Shown: piece after piece, positions 43,050-51,173 of the stretch
How positions within the stretch are numbered: the stretch's first letter is position 1
Layout of the letters: every line of letters begins with the position of its first letter
NCBI RefSeq assembly: GCF_001941975.2
Contig: NZ_CP146991.1
Coordinates: forward strand, 1,784,524 to 1,848,523
Origin: Sporomusa sphaeroides DSM 2875
GTDB lineage: Bacteria > Bacillota > Negativicutes > Sporomusales > Sporomusaceae
Length of the DNA stretch: 64,000 nucleotides
Direction of reading: 5' to 3'
Position numbers and translations under genes: made by a program
The notes under the pieces: model-generated
Databases searched by the model: none
The model's input: only the letters and a program-made list of their open reading frames with translations
Told to the model about the DNA's origin: nothing

Positions 43050-45062
43050 ATGTTTATTAAAATAAAGAAACGGGACGGACGGGAAGCCGCTTTTGATGAA
43101 AGCAAAATAACGGAAGCTATTTATAAAGCTGCCAAGGCCGTGGGGGGAGCTGACCGGCAATTAGCTTTGGAGCTCACTCTTGAAGTGTTAAAGTTTTTAA
43201 AACAGAAATATAATGGCGGCGTATTTGGTGTGGAAGAGGTGCAAGATGCGGTTGAGAAGATTTTGATTGAGACAGGCCATGCTAAGACCGCTAAAGCCTA
43301 CATTTTGCACCGGGACAAGCGTACCCGCCTGCGTGAAGCCAAGTCAGACCTTATGGATGCAGTTGGCGAAATTTTGGTGGAAACCAGTCGTGAAAACGCC
43401 AATGTATCTAATTCGCCATCAGCCAAGATGCTGCAAATCGCCAGTGCAGCCAGTAAGGCTTTTTATTTAAACCGGCTGATTCCGGAAAAGTTTGCTCAGG
43501 CTCATGTTAAAGGGGATTATCATATTCATGATCTGGACTTTTACGGAAAAACTTTGACTTGTGTGCAAATACCCTTAGGAAAGTTACTTCATAGTGGTTT
43601 TAACAATGGTCATGGTTTTATTCGTCAGCCTAAACGCCCGGCCTCAGCCACGGCGCTGGCGGCAATTATTTTGCAGAGCTCGCAAAATGACATGCATGGT
43701 GGCCAGTCGTTTGCTTTTTTTGACCATGATATGGCTGCTTTTATGGAAAAAGCCAGCAATGAAGAAGTATACCAGGCAATGGAAGCGCTGATTTATAATT
43801 TAAACAGCATGCATTCACGGGCAGGTGCCCAAGTGCCTTTTTCCAGTCTTAACATAGGTACCGATACTTCACCGGCCGGGCGGGCCGTAATTAAAAATTT
43901 GCTGTTAGCCTATGAAAAAGGCTTAGGACGTGGTGAAAATCCCATCTTCCCCAATATTATCTTCCGCCTGCAAGAAGGAGTTAACTTTAATCCCGGCGAT
44001 CCCAACTATGATTTATTTAAACTGGCGATCCGCGTTGCTGCCCAGCGCCTTAACCCTACCTTCAGTTTCATGGATTCCACCTTTAACAAGCCTTATGGGA
44101 ATCAAGTGGGCTACATGGGCTGCCGTACCAGAGTAATGTCCAATCGCTGCGGTCCAGAGGTAACTGACGGGCGAGGCAACTTAAGCTTTACTACCATAAA
44201 TTTACCGCGCCTGGCTATTAAAGCTGAACGAAATTTTATGAAGTTTTATGAGAGTCTGGCAGAACTTATTGATTTGACTTGTGAACAGTTATACCACCGT
44301 TTTCAGGTTCAGGCTCAACTAAAGGTTCGGGATATGCCGTTTCTAATGGGGCAAGGCCTTTATCTTGATTCAGATAAACTGAAAGCTAATGATTATATTG
44401 AAGATGTTATTAAAAATGGTACCCTGTCAGTTGGTTTTATTGGTTTGGCTGAGGCGCTGACTGCTTTAAATGGTTATCATCATGGAGAAAATGAAGAGGC
44501 CCAAATTATGGGTGAAGAGATTGTGGCCTTTATGCGTGATAAGCTTGACCGGGCAGCTGAGCATTACGATCTGAATTATACGTTATTAGCCACGCCGGCT
44601 GAAGGTTTGTCCGGGCGGTTTGTCAAGATGGATCTCCGGGAGTATGGTATTATTCCTGGGGTTACAGATAAAGAATATTACACGAATTCATTCCATATTC
44701 CTGTTAACTACCCGATCAGTGTTTTTGATAAAATTCGCATTGAAGGTGTGTATCACAAATATGCCAATGCCGGGCATATTAGTTATGTAGAATTTGCTGC
44801 GCCGCCTGTCAATAACCTGGGCGCTTTAGAAGAGATTATCCGCTATATGGGCAAATGTGATTTCGGATATGCCGGCTTTAATTTTCCGGTGGATTTTTGT
44901 GAAGGCTGCGGCCATCTTGGCGTAATTGACACCGAAGAATGTCCCTCTTGCGGCACTACCAGTGTTCGCCGGGTTCGCCGCATTACCGGTTATCTGAGTA
45001 CGGTGGACCGGTTTAATGATGCTAAGTTGAACGAATTAAACCAAAGAGTGCGGCATATTTAA
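43050..45062 (+). CDS. nrdD: Anaerobic ribonucleoside-triphosphate reductase NrdD (class III)
   Basis: 670 residues. An N-terminal ATP-cone (FIKIKKRDGREAAFDESKIT) gives allosteric control. The catalytic barrel has HIHDLDFYGKTLTCVQIPLG and SNRCGPEVTDGRGNLSFTTI with an active-site Cys. The zinc site is CEGCGHLGVIDTEECPSCG. The glycyl radical motif is RRITGYLSTVDRFN, with the radical at Gly647, 23 residues from the end. It reduces NTPs to dNTPs without oxygen and needs NrdG for activation. It co-occurs with nrdR and nrdG, consistent with a strict anaerobe. Confidence 0.96.
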   Translation: MFIKIKKRDGREAAFDESKITEAIYKAAKAVGGADRQLALELTLEVLKFLKQKYNGGVFGVEEVQDAVEKILIETGHAKTAKAYILHRDKRTRLREAKSDLMDAVGEILVETSRENANVSNSPSAKMLQIASAASKAFYLNRLIPEKFAQAHVKGDYHIHDLDFYGKTLTCVQIPLGKLLHSGFNNGHGFIRQPKRPASATALAAIILQSSQNDMHGGQSFAFFDHDMAAFMEKASNEEVYQAMEALIYNLNSMHSRAGAQVPFSSLNIGTDTSPAGRAVIKNLLLAYEKGLGRGENPIFPNIIFRLQEGVNFNPGDPNYDLFKLAIRVAAQRLNPTFSFMDSTFNKPYGNQVGYMGCRTRVMSNRCGPEVTDGRGNLSFTTINLPRLAIKAERNFMKFYESLAELIDLTCEQLYHRFQVQAQLKVRDMPFLMGQGLYLDSDKLKANDYIEDVIKNGTLSVGFIGLAEALTALNGYHHGENEEAQIMGEEIVAFMRDKLDRAAEHYDLNYTLLATPAEGLSGRFVKMDLREYGIIPGVTDKEYYTNSFHIPVNYPISVFDKIRIEGVYHKYANAGHISYVEFAAPPVNNLGALEEIIRYMGKCDFGYAGFNFPVDFCEGCGHLGVIDTEECPSCGTTSVRRVRRITGYLSTVDRFNDAKLNELNQRVRHI

Positions 45063-45089
45063 GGATGTTCGCTTGCTGTCGCTCGGAAC

Positions 45090-45149
45090 TAAGCGATTCG
45101 CACAAATTTCTGCGTCGCTCTCGCTCCTAGAAATCTGGCTCACTGCTTA
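45090..45149 (+). repeat. Imperfect palindrome in the nrdD-nrdG gap
   Basis: Outer arms TAAGC/GCTTA (45090-45094/45145-45149), inner arms ATTTCT/AGAAAT (45106-45111/45129-45134), and a GC-rich centre GTCGCTCTCGCTCC. It fills the only sizeable gap in the nrd operon and lacks a T-run. It looks like a small repeat insertion or an mRNA processing hairpin. Confidence 0.45.
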
Positions 45150-45163
45150 AAGAAGGTGAATAC

Positions 45164-45700
45164 ATGGAAATTCGTATTGCCGGAATCACTGAAGAAAGTA
45201 TTATGGATGGTCCGGGGTTGCGGTTGGTGATTTTTACGCAAGGCTGCCCGCACCGCTGCCCGGGTTGCCATAATGAAGATACGCATGATGTAAATGGCGG
45301 CTATCCTATTGCTGTGGAAGATCTTTTTAATCATATTAAACAACTCGCTGCCCGTAACAAGTTGTTACAGGGAGTAACCTTTTCGGGTGGCGAACCATTT
45401 CTTCAGCCAAGGCCTTTGGCCCATCTGGCCAAACGGCTAAAAGCCCAGGGGCTGGATATTGTTACTTACAGTGGCTTTACTTTTGAGCAATTGACGGCCA
45501 TGGCGGTAAAACGGAAAAGTATTGGGCAATTGCTTAAGTATACTGATCTTTTGGTTGACGGATTATATCGTGAGGCCGAACGGGATTTAGGCTTAGCCTT
45601 TAGGGGTTCCCGCAATCAACGCCTGATTGATATCAAAGCAACTCTGGCTGCTAACAAGGTAATACTCTGGGAGGATGCGGCAAAAAAACTTTGGGCGTAA
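45164..45700 (+). CDS. nrdG: Anaerobic ribonucleotide reductase activating protein NrdG
   Basis: 178-residue radical SAM activase. The cluster motif CxxxCxxC is in FTQGCPHRCPGCHNEDTH (~26-43), IAGITEESIMDGPGLRLVIF precedes it, and VTFSGGEPFLQPRPLAHLAK (~67-86) is the SAM-binding GGE block. It generates the glycyl radical on NrdD. The ATG follows AGAAGGTG. It is separated from nrdD by 101 nt holding an imperfect palindrome, but no terminator, so co-transcription is likely. Confidence 0.95.
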   Translation: MEIRIAGITEESIMDGPGLRLVIFTQGCPHRCPGCHNEDTHDVNGGYPIAVEDLFNHIKQLAARNKLLQGVTFSGGEPFLQPRPLAHLAKRLKAQGLDIVTYSGFTFEQLTAMAVKRKSIGQLLKYTDLLVDGLYREAERDLGLAFRGSRNQRLIDIKATLAANKVILWEDAAKKLWA

Positions 45701-45773
45701 AATTTAATGTATACTATTGTAATGTTATTAACAATAACTATTATAAGAGACATTACAGGTGGATGTGATTACT

Positions 45774-47504
45774 GTGACATGGCAATTAAAAGAGCGCTTG
45801 CAGAAAATAGTAGCAACTGAGCAGGGAACCATGAAATATGCGCCTGGGGCCCGTTCTCCCATGGCGCTTGTTTATCCGAATACCTACCATGTTGGGATGT
45901 CCAATCTTGGCTTGCATATCATTTACGAGCAAATAAACAGCCGGGGCGATACTGCCTGTGAACGGCTGTTTTTGCCTGATAAAAAAACCTTTGATGAATA
46001 TATCCGGACAAACACACCGCTGTTAACTTTAGAAAATCAGCTGCCTTTATATGAATTTCCGCTCATTTCGTTTGCTGTTTCTTTTGAAATGGATTATTTC
46101 AATCTGCTTGCCATATTGGCAGCCGGTAAGGTTCCATTATTGGCTGCCGACAGGCAAGAGGGAGAGCCGCTGGTTATTATCGGAGGTCCGTGCGCTACTT
46201 TTAACCCGGAACCATTGGCTGACTTTGTTGATGCCTGTATTATTGGTGAAGGTGAAGAAGTAATTCAGGAGTTTTTAGATTGCTATTATGATAGCCGTAA
46301 GTGCGGATTGGTACGCGAGGAATTATTATTACGCCTGGCGCAAATTGAAGGCGTATATGTGCCGCGTTTTTACCAACCCAGATATAATGAGGCCGGGCTT
46401 ATTGAGCGGTATGAGCGGCATGAAGCTGCGCCTGTCAGGGTAAACCGCCGCTATGTTAAAGATTTGGGCAGATATTCCGGGCAAACGGTTATTGTTACTG
46501 CTGATACAGAATTTAAAGATATGTATCTGATTGAAGTTGCCAGAGGCTGTGGCCGGCATTGCCGGTTTTGTATGGCAGGCTATTGTTTCCGTAATCCGCG
46601 GGTGCGGTCACTGACACAAATTGCTGAAGGTGTGGACAAGGCTAAAGCGTTTCGCGCCAAAGTCGGTTTAATGGGGGCGGCAATTTCCGACTATCCTGAA
46701 ATTGATAAGTTGTGCCAGTTGATTTTAGCTCAGGGGTTGACCCTGTCGGTTGCCTCACTGAGGGCTGACTCATTGACCGCTCCGCTGGTAGAGGCTTTGG
46801 CTGTCAGTGGCCATAGAACCATTACCTTGGCCCCGGAAGCCGGCAGTGAACGGATGCGTAAAATAATTAATAAGCAGATTAGCAACGAGCATATCTTCCA
46901 GGCAGTCAAGGCGGCGGTAACCGCCGGTATTCCTCATGTGAGGCTGTATATTATGGTTGGTTTGCCGGAGGAACAGGAACAGGACATAGAAGCTATTGTT
47001 GAAATGGCAGAGCAGATTAAGCTGTACATGGAATCTTTAGGCTGCAACGGCATGCTGACACTGAGTATTAACCCGTTTATTCCCAAACCGTTTACCCCCT
47101 TTCAGTGGTTGCCTATGGCTGCGATGTCAGAAGTTGCGGCTAAACTAAAATATATTCAAACTGCATTAAAGAAGCGGAAGGGAATTGAGACGCTGATTGA
47201 ACAGCCTAAAGAAGCCTATATCCAAAGTGTGCTGGCGCGGGGTGACCGCAGGCTGGGACAAGTCTTGCTTGCCGCTGTGACTAAGGGTGGAGTGAAAGCC
47301 TGGAGGACGGCGCTAAAGACATATAATGTCGATGAAGATTTTTATTTGTACCGTTTTCGCGACGAAGCGGAAGTTTTGCCATGGGACAACTTGCATATGG
47401 GTTTTCCTATGTCCTATTTATTGACAGAGTATCGCCAAGCTCAGGCAGAGAAATACACCTTGCCATGCAGTGCGGGGTGTAAAAGATGCGGTATATGCAA
47501 ATGA
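45774..47504 (+). CDS. B12-binding-domain radical SAM protein, TIGR03960-like
   Basis: About 576 residues. The N-terminal part (MALVYPNTYHVGMSNLGLHI and IIGGPCATFNPEPLADFVDA) is the cobalamin-binding-like domain. The radical SAM core has the cluster motif CGRHCRFCMAGYCFRNPRVR (~255). TLAPEAGSERMRKIINKQIS and RLYIMVGLPEEQEQDIEAIV follow. The C-terminus has a Cys cluster CSAGCKRCGICK. The exact reaction is not known to me. It usually lies beside a DUF2344 protein and ribonuclease G; neither is adjacent here. The GTG at 45774 is favoured by AGGTGGA at ~10 nt; the GTG at 45759 overlaps it. Confidence 0.85.
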   Translation: MTWQLKERLQKIVATEQGTMKYAPGARSPMALVYPNTYHVGMSNLGLHIIYEQINSRGDTACERLFLPDKKTFDEYIRTNTPLLTLENQLPLYEFPLISFAVSFEMDYFNLLAILAAGKVPLLAADRQEGEPLVIIGGPCATFNPEPLADFVDACIIGEGEEVIQEFLDCYYDSRKCGLVREELLLRLAQIEGVYVPRFYQPRYNEAGLIERYERHEAAPVRVNRRYVKDLGRYSGQTVIVTADTEFKDMYLIEVARGCGRHCRFCMAGYCFRNPRVRSLTQIAEGVDKAKAFRAKVGLMGAAISDYPEIDKLCQLILAQGLTLSVASLRADSLTAPLVEALAVSGHRTITLAPEAGSERMRKIINKQISNEHIFQAVKAAVTAGIPHVRLYIMVGLPEEQEQDIEAIVEMAEQIKLYMESLGCNGMLTLSINPFIPKPFTPFQWLPMAAMSEVAAKLKYIQTALKKRKGIETLIEQPKEAYIQSVLARGDRRLGQVLLAAVTKGGVKAWRTALKTYNVDEDFYLYRFRDEAEVLPWDNLHMGFPMSYLLTEYRQAQAEKYTLPCSAGCKRCGICK

Positions 47505-47547
47505 TAAATGGAGACTTGACTCAGATAGGGTTTTAACCCCATCTGAA
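47503..47547 (+). repeat. Dispersed hairpin repeat, copy A
   Basis: GATAAATGGAGACTTGACTC followed by a hairpin TCAGAT-A-GGGTT/AACCC-C-ATCTGA with a TT loop. It begins inside the stop codon of the radical SAM gene. Copy B at 57665 is the same apart from two single-base gaps, one in the linker and one in the loop. Confidence 0.75.
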
Positions 47548-47572
47548 AGCTATGCTTTCTGTTGGGACAAAA

Positions 47573-47603
47573 AACCGAAGCCATCGGCTTCGGTTAATTT
47601 TTT
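47573..47603. terminator. Terminator between the radical SAM gene and the small membrane protein gene
   Basis: AACCGAAGCC (47573-47582), loop ATC, GGCTTCGGTT (47586-47595), then AATTTTTTAAT. On the minus strand a run of T follows as well (TTTTTTGTCC), so it can serve both convergent genes. Confidence 0.88.
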
Positions 47604-47620
47604 AATCATTTTGATTAGCA

Positions 47621-47836
47621 TTAATGCTTTGGCTTGCGAAGCTGTGTACCATCTATAATATCGATTACTGTAAAGAATAAGAAGAAGCCACAGATAACCT
47701 TTACCACGAACTTCAGACTGCCTAACACCGCAGCAAAAATGTACCATTCCCTCACTAACGGAGTAATGAGGAGCAAAATTATTAAGATCAATGATGATAA
47801 GAGAAATAATTGAGTAGCAGGATAATTTTTAAGCAT
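47621..47836 (-). CDS. Small two-helix membrane protein, hypothetical
   Basis: 71 residues. MLKNYPATQLFLLSSLILII is the start of the first transmembrane segment (~8-28), and a second lies at ~44-63 (VVKVICGFFLFFTVIDIIDG), with a basic tail RKPKH. I recognise no family. The ATG at 47836 has AAGGGAGG nine bases upstream on the minus strand. A closer ATG two codons earlier touches the ribosome binding site. It converges with the radical SAM gene on a shared terminator. The good ribosome binding site and clean topology make it likely real. Confidence 0.6.
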   Translation of the reverse strand: MLKNYPATQLFLLSSLILIILLLITPLVREWYIFAAVLGSLKFVVKVICGFFLFFTVIDIIDGTQLRKPKH

Positions 47837-48238
47837 GTGCTTCATCCTCCCTTTCTTATTCTTTCTCCTATTTTCATTATATTCTGTATTTTCTTTTTTG
47901 TCCATTCTGTTTATCTATTAATTTCATGAGATAACGAAAGTGGTTTAGCTGACGATTCAGAAGGAAAATAGTACCGCGAGCGGCAATGCAGCCCCTGGGG
48001 CTGCAGCAGGGCTTTTACATCGGTCAGCGTTCCTGGCAGGTGGCAGTTTTATATTTGCAGCATAGTATATACGGGGAAATAACGGCAAACTAAAAAAACA
48101 AACATCTTGTAAATAATAACAAGATGTTTGTATATGCATCAGCATATTCATTTGTGACCTTCTGTTAATAGAAGGCTTTAGTGATGCTCTGGTGTTGCCT
48201 TATCAAGCTTCGGGATGCCTGATATTACTGGATCTAAC
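47837..48238. other. Stretch without a gene, with two palindromes
   Basis: About 400 nt. It contains the leader of the small membrane protein gene (minus strand), a perfect odd palindrome TGCAGCCCC-T-GGGGCTGCA (47987-48005), the minus-strand terminator at 48092-48130, and the trailer of tRNA-Pro. I see no credible coding frame. Confidence 0.5.
48092..48130 (-). terminator. Terminator of the tRNA-Pro transcript
   Basis: CAAACATCTTGT (48099-48110), loop of eight, ACAAGATGTTTG (48119-48130), a perfect 12-bp stem. On the minus strand it is followed by TTTTTTTA, so it terminates leftward transcription from the tRNA gene. Confidence 0.85.
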
Positions 48239-48315
48239 TGGTCGGGGCGACAGGATTCGAACCTGCGGCCTCTTAGTCCCGAACCAAGCGCGCTACCAAA
48301 CTGCGCCACGCCCCG
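48239..48315 (-). tRNA. tRNA-Pro (anticodon CGG), CCA encoded
   Basis: The minus strand reads CGGGGCG (acceptor 5'), D-arm GGCGCAGTTTGGTAGCGC, anticodon stem CTTGG-TTCGGGA-CTAAG with anticodon CGG, variable AGGCC, T-arm GCAGGTTCGAATCCTGT, CGCCCCG, discriminator A and encoded CCA. It is 77 nt long. It decodes CCG proline codons. No other tRNA is nearby. Confidence 0.95.
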
Positions 48316-48483
48316 GCTCACAGTTACTAATTCTACCACGTGCATAATACTATGTCAACAGTCAGGGTCAGGTTTTTGAAGAAAATTTTGATATATCAGG
48401 TTTATGAGTCTTTAGTCCCAAAGGACTTTTCATACCAAGTGTCGAAATGTAAGAAAAAAATGGAAAAGTGCGGAGGTATGTGT

Positions 48484-49197
48484 TTGAATTTAGTTAAAAC
48501 GATTTTTTTGGTTCTTAGCTGTGCCTTCTTTTTGCTGGCGGCACCCGGCAATATTGCTCAGGCGTCTGGCCAGGATCTACCTGTTTTACAACAAGGTGAC
48601 ACCAATGATGCCATTTATACGCTGCAGGCAGAATTAAAAAAGATAGGTTTCTATCAATACAATGTTGACGGTAATTTTGGTTCGCTTACGAAGCTGGCAG
48701 TTATGCAATTTCAACAGACTGTCGGTATTGAGGACGATGGTGTGGTTGGTTCGGAAACCTGGTTGGCGCTGCAAAATTATTTAGGGAATAATCATGCAGC
48801 AAGCCGCGGTCAGTTTGGCCGAAACACCGGACAGCAAATTGCTGGTTTGGCTCAGCAATTTTTAGGAGTTCCCTATGTATGGGCTGGTTCAGCCCCAACC
48901 GGATTTGATTGTTCCGGTTTTGTTTACTATATATACAGTCGTTACGGTATTTCCCTGCCGAGAATGGCGGACGAACAATATAATATTGGTCACCGTGTAC
49001 CGCTAAACGCCATTCAGCCCGGTGACTTAGTTTTTTACAGCACCTATATTCCGGGTCCTTCTCATGTCGGTATATATGTGGGTAATGGTCAATTTATTCA
49101 TGCTAGTTCCGGTGCCGGCGAGGTAACCTTAACAGCTATGTCTAAGCCCTATTATCAGGCAAGATTTTTAGGAGCTTTCCGTGTAGTAAATAAATGA
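48484..49197 (+). CDS. Secreted NlpC/P60 peptidoglycan hydrolase with peptidoglycan-binding domain
   Basis: About 237 residues. A signal peptide (NLVKTIFLVLSCAFFLLAA ... AQASG). A PG_binding_1 domain (DTNDAIYTLQAELKKIGFYQ, DGNFGSLTKLAVMQFQQTVG). A C-terminal NlpC/P60 domain with the catalytic Cys in PTGFDCSGFVYYIYSRYG, His in PGPSHVGIYVGNGQ and a third polar site near FIHASSG. It likely cuts gamma-D-Glu-DAP bonds in peptidoglycan. The TTG at 48484 has GGAGG at seven bases. The ATG at 48478 is only one base from it. A sporulation or growth role cannot be told. Confidence 0.88.
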   Translation: MNLVKTIFLVLSCAFFLLAAPGNIAQASGQDLPVLQQGDTNDAIYTLQAELKKIGFYQYNVDGNFGSLTKLAVMQFQQTVGIEDDGVVGSETWLALQNYLGNNHAASRGQFGRNTGQQIAGLAQQFLGVPYVWAGSAPTGFDCSGFVYYIYSRYGISLPRMADEQYNIGHRVPLNAIQPGDLVFYSTYIPGPSHVGIYVGNGQFIHASSGAGEVTLTAMSKPYYQARFLGAFRVVNK

Positions 49198-49206
49198 GAG
49201 TGAAGA

Positions 49207-49235
49207 ATAGCCGGATATCTCCGGTTATTTTTTTG
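49207..49235 (+). terminator. Terminator after the NlpC/P60 gene
   Basis: ATAGCCGGA, loop TATC, TCCGGTTAT, then a T-run to 49235. Nine pairs with one G-T. Confidence 0.85.
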
Positions 49236-49492
49236 TTTGCCCGGAGTGAAGGCGGGAATAATACTAATATATATTTCGCGTTAAACCATCTGGCAGTCGC
49301 AGGCGGATGGTGCATTGACAACGCTCCACCACTGACGCTTTTGCCAATACATTACCCGCCTGCAAAAATAGTTAGCACGTTATATATATAAGAAAAACAT
49401 GTAAAATATTTTTTAGCAAAAAGTGTTATACGGGTTTAAATGTGCTAAAATATCTATGGTAAACTGAATTTTAGCCACAAATTGAGGTAGAT
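49236..49492 (+). other. Gap before rsmD, no gene seen
   Basis: 257 nt. AGGCGGG (49250-49256) and CCCGCCT (49355-49361) are complementary, with GC-rich complementary bits between, so some RNA structure is possible. An open frame crosses the preceding terminator and lacks a ribosome binding site, so I do not call it. Confidence 0.35.
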
Positions 49493-50065
49493 ATGCGGAT
49501 TATAACCGGAATTGCAAAAGGGACCAGGCTCAAAGCACCAAAAGGTCTTGATGTGCGTCCCACTGCGGATCGAGTCAAAGAATCAGTATTTAATATTATT
49601 ATTAACTTAGAATTGCCAACTGCTGAGGATGCGGTAGCTGGTGCCCATGTGCTGGATTTGTTTGCCGGCACAGGCAATCTGGGGTTAGAAGCTCTTAGCC
49701 GCGGGGCAGCGCATGCGCTGTTTATCGATCATAGTCAGCATAGTCTTGCGGCTATAAAAGACAATATTCATACGGCAAAATTGAGTGAAAAGACCGAAAT
49801 CTGGCGGGGTGACTCGGTCAAGGCAATTGATAAGTTAAGTCAGCTGGGTCGGACATTCAGGCTTATATTTATAGATCCTCCTTATAACCAGGGACTTGTT
49901 TCTGCTGTGCTTCTCAAGCTTGATACAACCGGTGTTGCAGAAGCTGGGGGACTCATTGTTGTTGAACATTCCAAACATGAACCGATAACTACTCAATGGC
50001 AGTATCTCAAGTTAATTCGTACCGAGCGCTATGGAGAAACAGTCGTAACTTTTTTGATGCGTTAA
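49493..50065 (+). CDS. rsmD: 16S rRNA (guanine-966-N2)-methyltransferase RsmD (YlbH)
   Basis: 190 residues. MRIITGIAKGTRLKAPKGLD, VRPTADRVKESVFNII, SAM motif VLDLFAGTGNLGLEALSRGA (~52-71), and the catalytic LIFIDPPYNQGLVSAVL (~120-136) with the DPPY tetrad. It methylates G966 of 16S rRNA. It sits 34 nt upstream of coaD, the same pairing as Bacillus ylbH-coaD. The ATG follows a modest TTGAGGTAG. Confidence 0.94.
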   Translation: MRIITGIAKGTRLKAPKGLDVRPTADRVKESVFNIIINLELPTAEDAVAGAHVLDLFAGTGNLGLEALSRGAAHALFIDHSQHSLAAIKDNIHTAKLSEKTEIWRGDSVKAIDKLSQLGRTFRLIFIDPPYNQGLVSAVLLKLDTTGVAEAGGLIVVEHSKHEPITTQWQYLKLIRTERYGETVVTFLMR

Positions 50066-50099
50066 TACGCGACACTAATTTGCTACAGGAGGAGCCAAT

Positions 50100-50585
50100 A
50101 TGCGGATAGGAGTTTGCCCAGGCAGTTTTGATCCGGTTAGTAACGGGCATCTGGATATTTTTCTGCGATCCAGCAAAATGTTTGATTTAGTGATTGCCGC
50201 GGTTTTTCATAATCCTAATAAAAAGCCGCTGTTTACCATGGAAGAACGGGTAGATATGCTAACCTTGGCGACACAAGGTATACCCAACATTAAAGTAGAT
50301 AGCTTTTCCGGCCTTTTAAACGACTATGTACGGCGTCAGAACAGTACCTTTATTGTCAGGGGCTTACGGGCGCTGAGTGACTTTGAATATGAATTTCAAC
50401 GGGCACTGCTCATCAAGAAAATCGATCCCGATATGGAAACGATTTTTATGATGACCAGTAGCGATTATTCGTTCATTAGTTCAAGCGGCATTAAGGAGTT
50501 AGCGAGATTTGGCGGACCAATTACAGGATTGGTTCCTGCATGCTTAGAAGAAAAAATAGTAAAAAGAATTCGTGAAAAAAGCTAG
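50100..50585 (+). CDS. coaD: Phosphopantetheine adenylyltransferase CoaD
   Basis: 161 residues. MRIGVCPGSFDPVSNGHLDI with the T/SFDPxxxGH nucleotidyl transferase motif, FHNPNKKPLFTMEERVDML, FIVRGLRALSDFEYEFQRAL, and the late TSSDYSFISSSGIKELARFG with the ISSS-type motif. It makes dephospho-CoA from 4'-phosphopantetheine and ATP, the penultimate step in CoA synthesis. CoA and its pantetheine arm are needed by the ACP-based fatty-acid genes downstream. The ATG follows CAGGAGGAG. Confidence 0.96.
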   Translation: MRIGVCPGSFDPVSNGHLDIFLRSSKMFDLVIAAVFHNPNKKPLFTMEERVDMLTLATQGIPNIKVDSFSGLLNDYVRRQNSTFIVRGLRALSDFEYEFQRALLIKKIDPDMETIFMMTSSDYSFISSSGIKELARFGGPITGLVPACLEEKIVKRIREKS

Positions 50586-50610
50586 ATTTGTTATGGGAAG
50601 GGAGAAAACT

Positions 50611-51072
50611 ATGACTATTGAGAAATTGCTTGATGACATGGAGAACCTGCTGGTTGAGGCCGCCCGCGTACCTTTTACTAATAAAAGAGTCATCGAAGAA
50701 GATGATTTGGCCAAATTTTTAGATGACCTGCGTGAACTGATGCCGAAAGAGCTTGATGAAGCTAAACATATTATTGCTGAGCGGCAGCGTATTCTTGATG
50801 AGGCACAGAAAGAAGCGCAAAGTATTGTGGAACAGGCTAAAACCTATTGTATTAAGCTTACCGATGAGAACCTGATAAATAAACAGGCGCAGGAGCAGGC
50901 TAATGAACTTGTTATGCAGGCCCGCAAAACCGCTAAAGACTTACAGTCCGATGCGGTCAGCTACGCTGATGAAGTATTTAAGCATGTGTTGGTTCATCTG
51001 GAAAGAACACTTGAAGTAGTTCAGCAAGGCCATCGCGAGTTACAACAAAACAAAAAAAGCCAGGATAAATAA
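50611..51072 (+). CDS. Coiled-coil protein resembling ATP synthase subunit B / V-ATPase subunit H
   Basis: 153 residues, almost entirely helical. MTIEKLLDDMENLLVEAARV, an acidic FTNKRVIEEDDLAKFLDDLR, then long heptad-like charged helices (AKHIIAERQRILDEAQKEAQ, ARKTAKDLQSDAVSYADEVF). No membrane segment, so it is not a true subunit B. The function is unknown. Homologues occur in Firmicutes near coaD. A septum-site or DivIVA-like scaffold role would be a guess. The ATG at 50611 follows GAAGGGAG; a start at 50572 inside coaD is unlikely. Confidence 0.7.
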   Translation: MTIEKLLDDMENLLVEAARVPFTNKRVIEEDDLAKFLDDLRELMPKELDEAKHIIAERQRILDEAQKEAQSIVEQAKTYCIKLTDENLINKQAQEQANELVMQARKTAKDLQSDAVSYADEVFKHVLVHLERTLEVVQQGHRELQQNKKSQDK

Positions 51073-51148
51073 AGTGGCATGGCGATGCCGGATTTTTAAC
51101 TGCGTTGCTTTTAATGTAGAAGAATATTTTTCTTACAGACAAAGAAGA

Positions 51149-51173
51149 AAGGAGCTATGCTCCTTATCTTTTT
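51149..51173. terminator. Bidirectional terminator between the coiled-coil gene and ylbJ
   Basis: AAGGAGC (51149-51155), loop TAT, GCTCCTT (51159-51165), then ATCTTTTT on the plus strand and a TTTCTTCTTT run on the minus strand. It overlaps the last codon of ylbJ. Confidence 0.7.

Noticed and set aside
48400-48440. Hairpin AGTCC-CAAA-GGACT with TTTT upstream of the NlpC/P60 gene as a riboswitch terminator
   Set aside because: The stem is only 5 bp and no conserved riboswitch core is visible in the ~160-nt leader.
49194-49391. 65-codon frame after the NlpC/P60 gene
   Set aside because: It includes the terminator of that gene, lacks a ribosome binding site and has no recognisable features.
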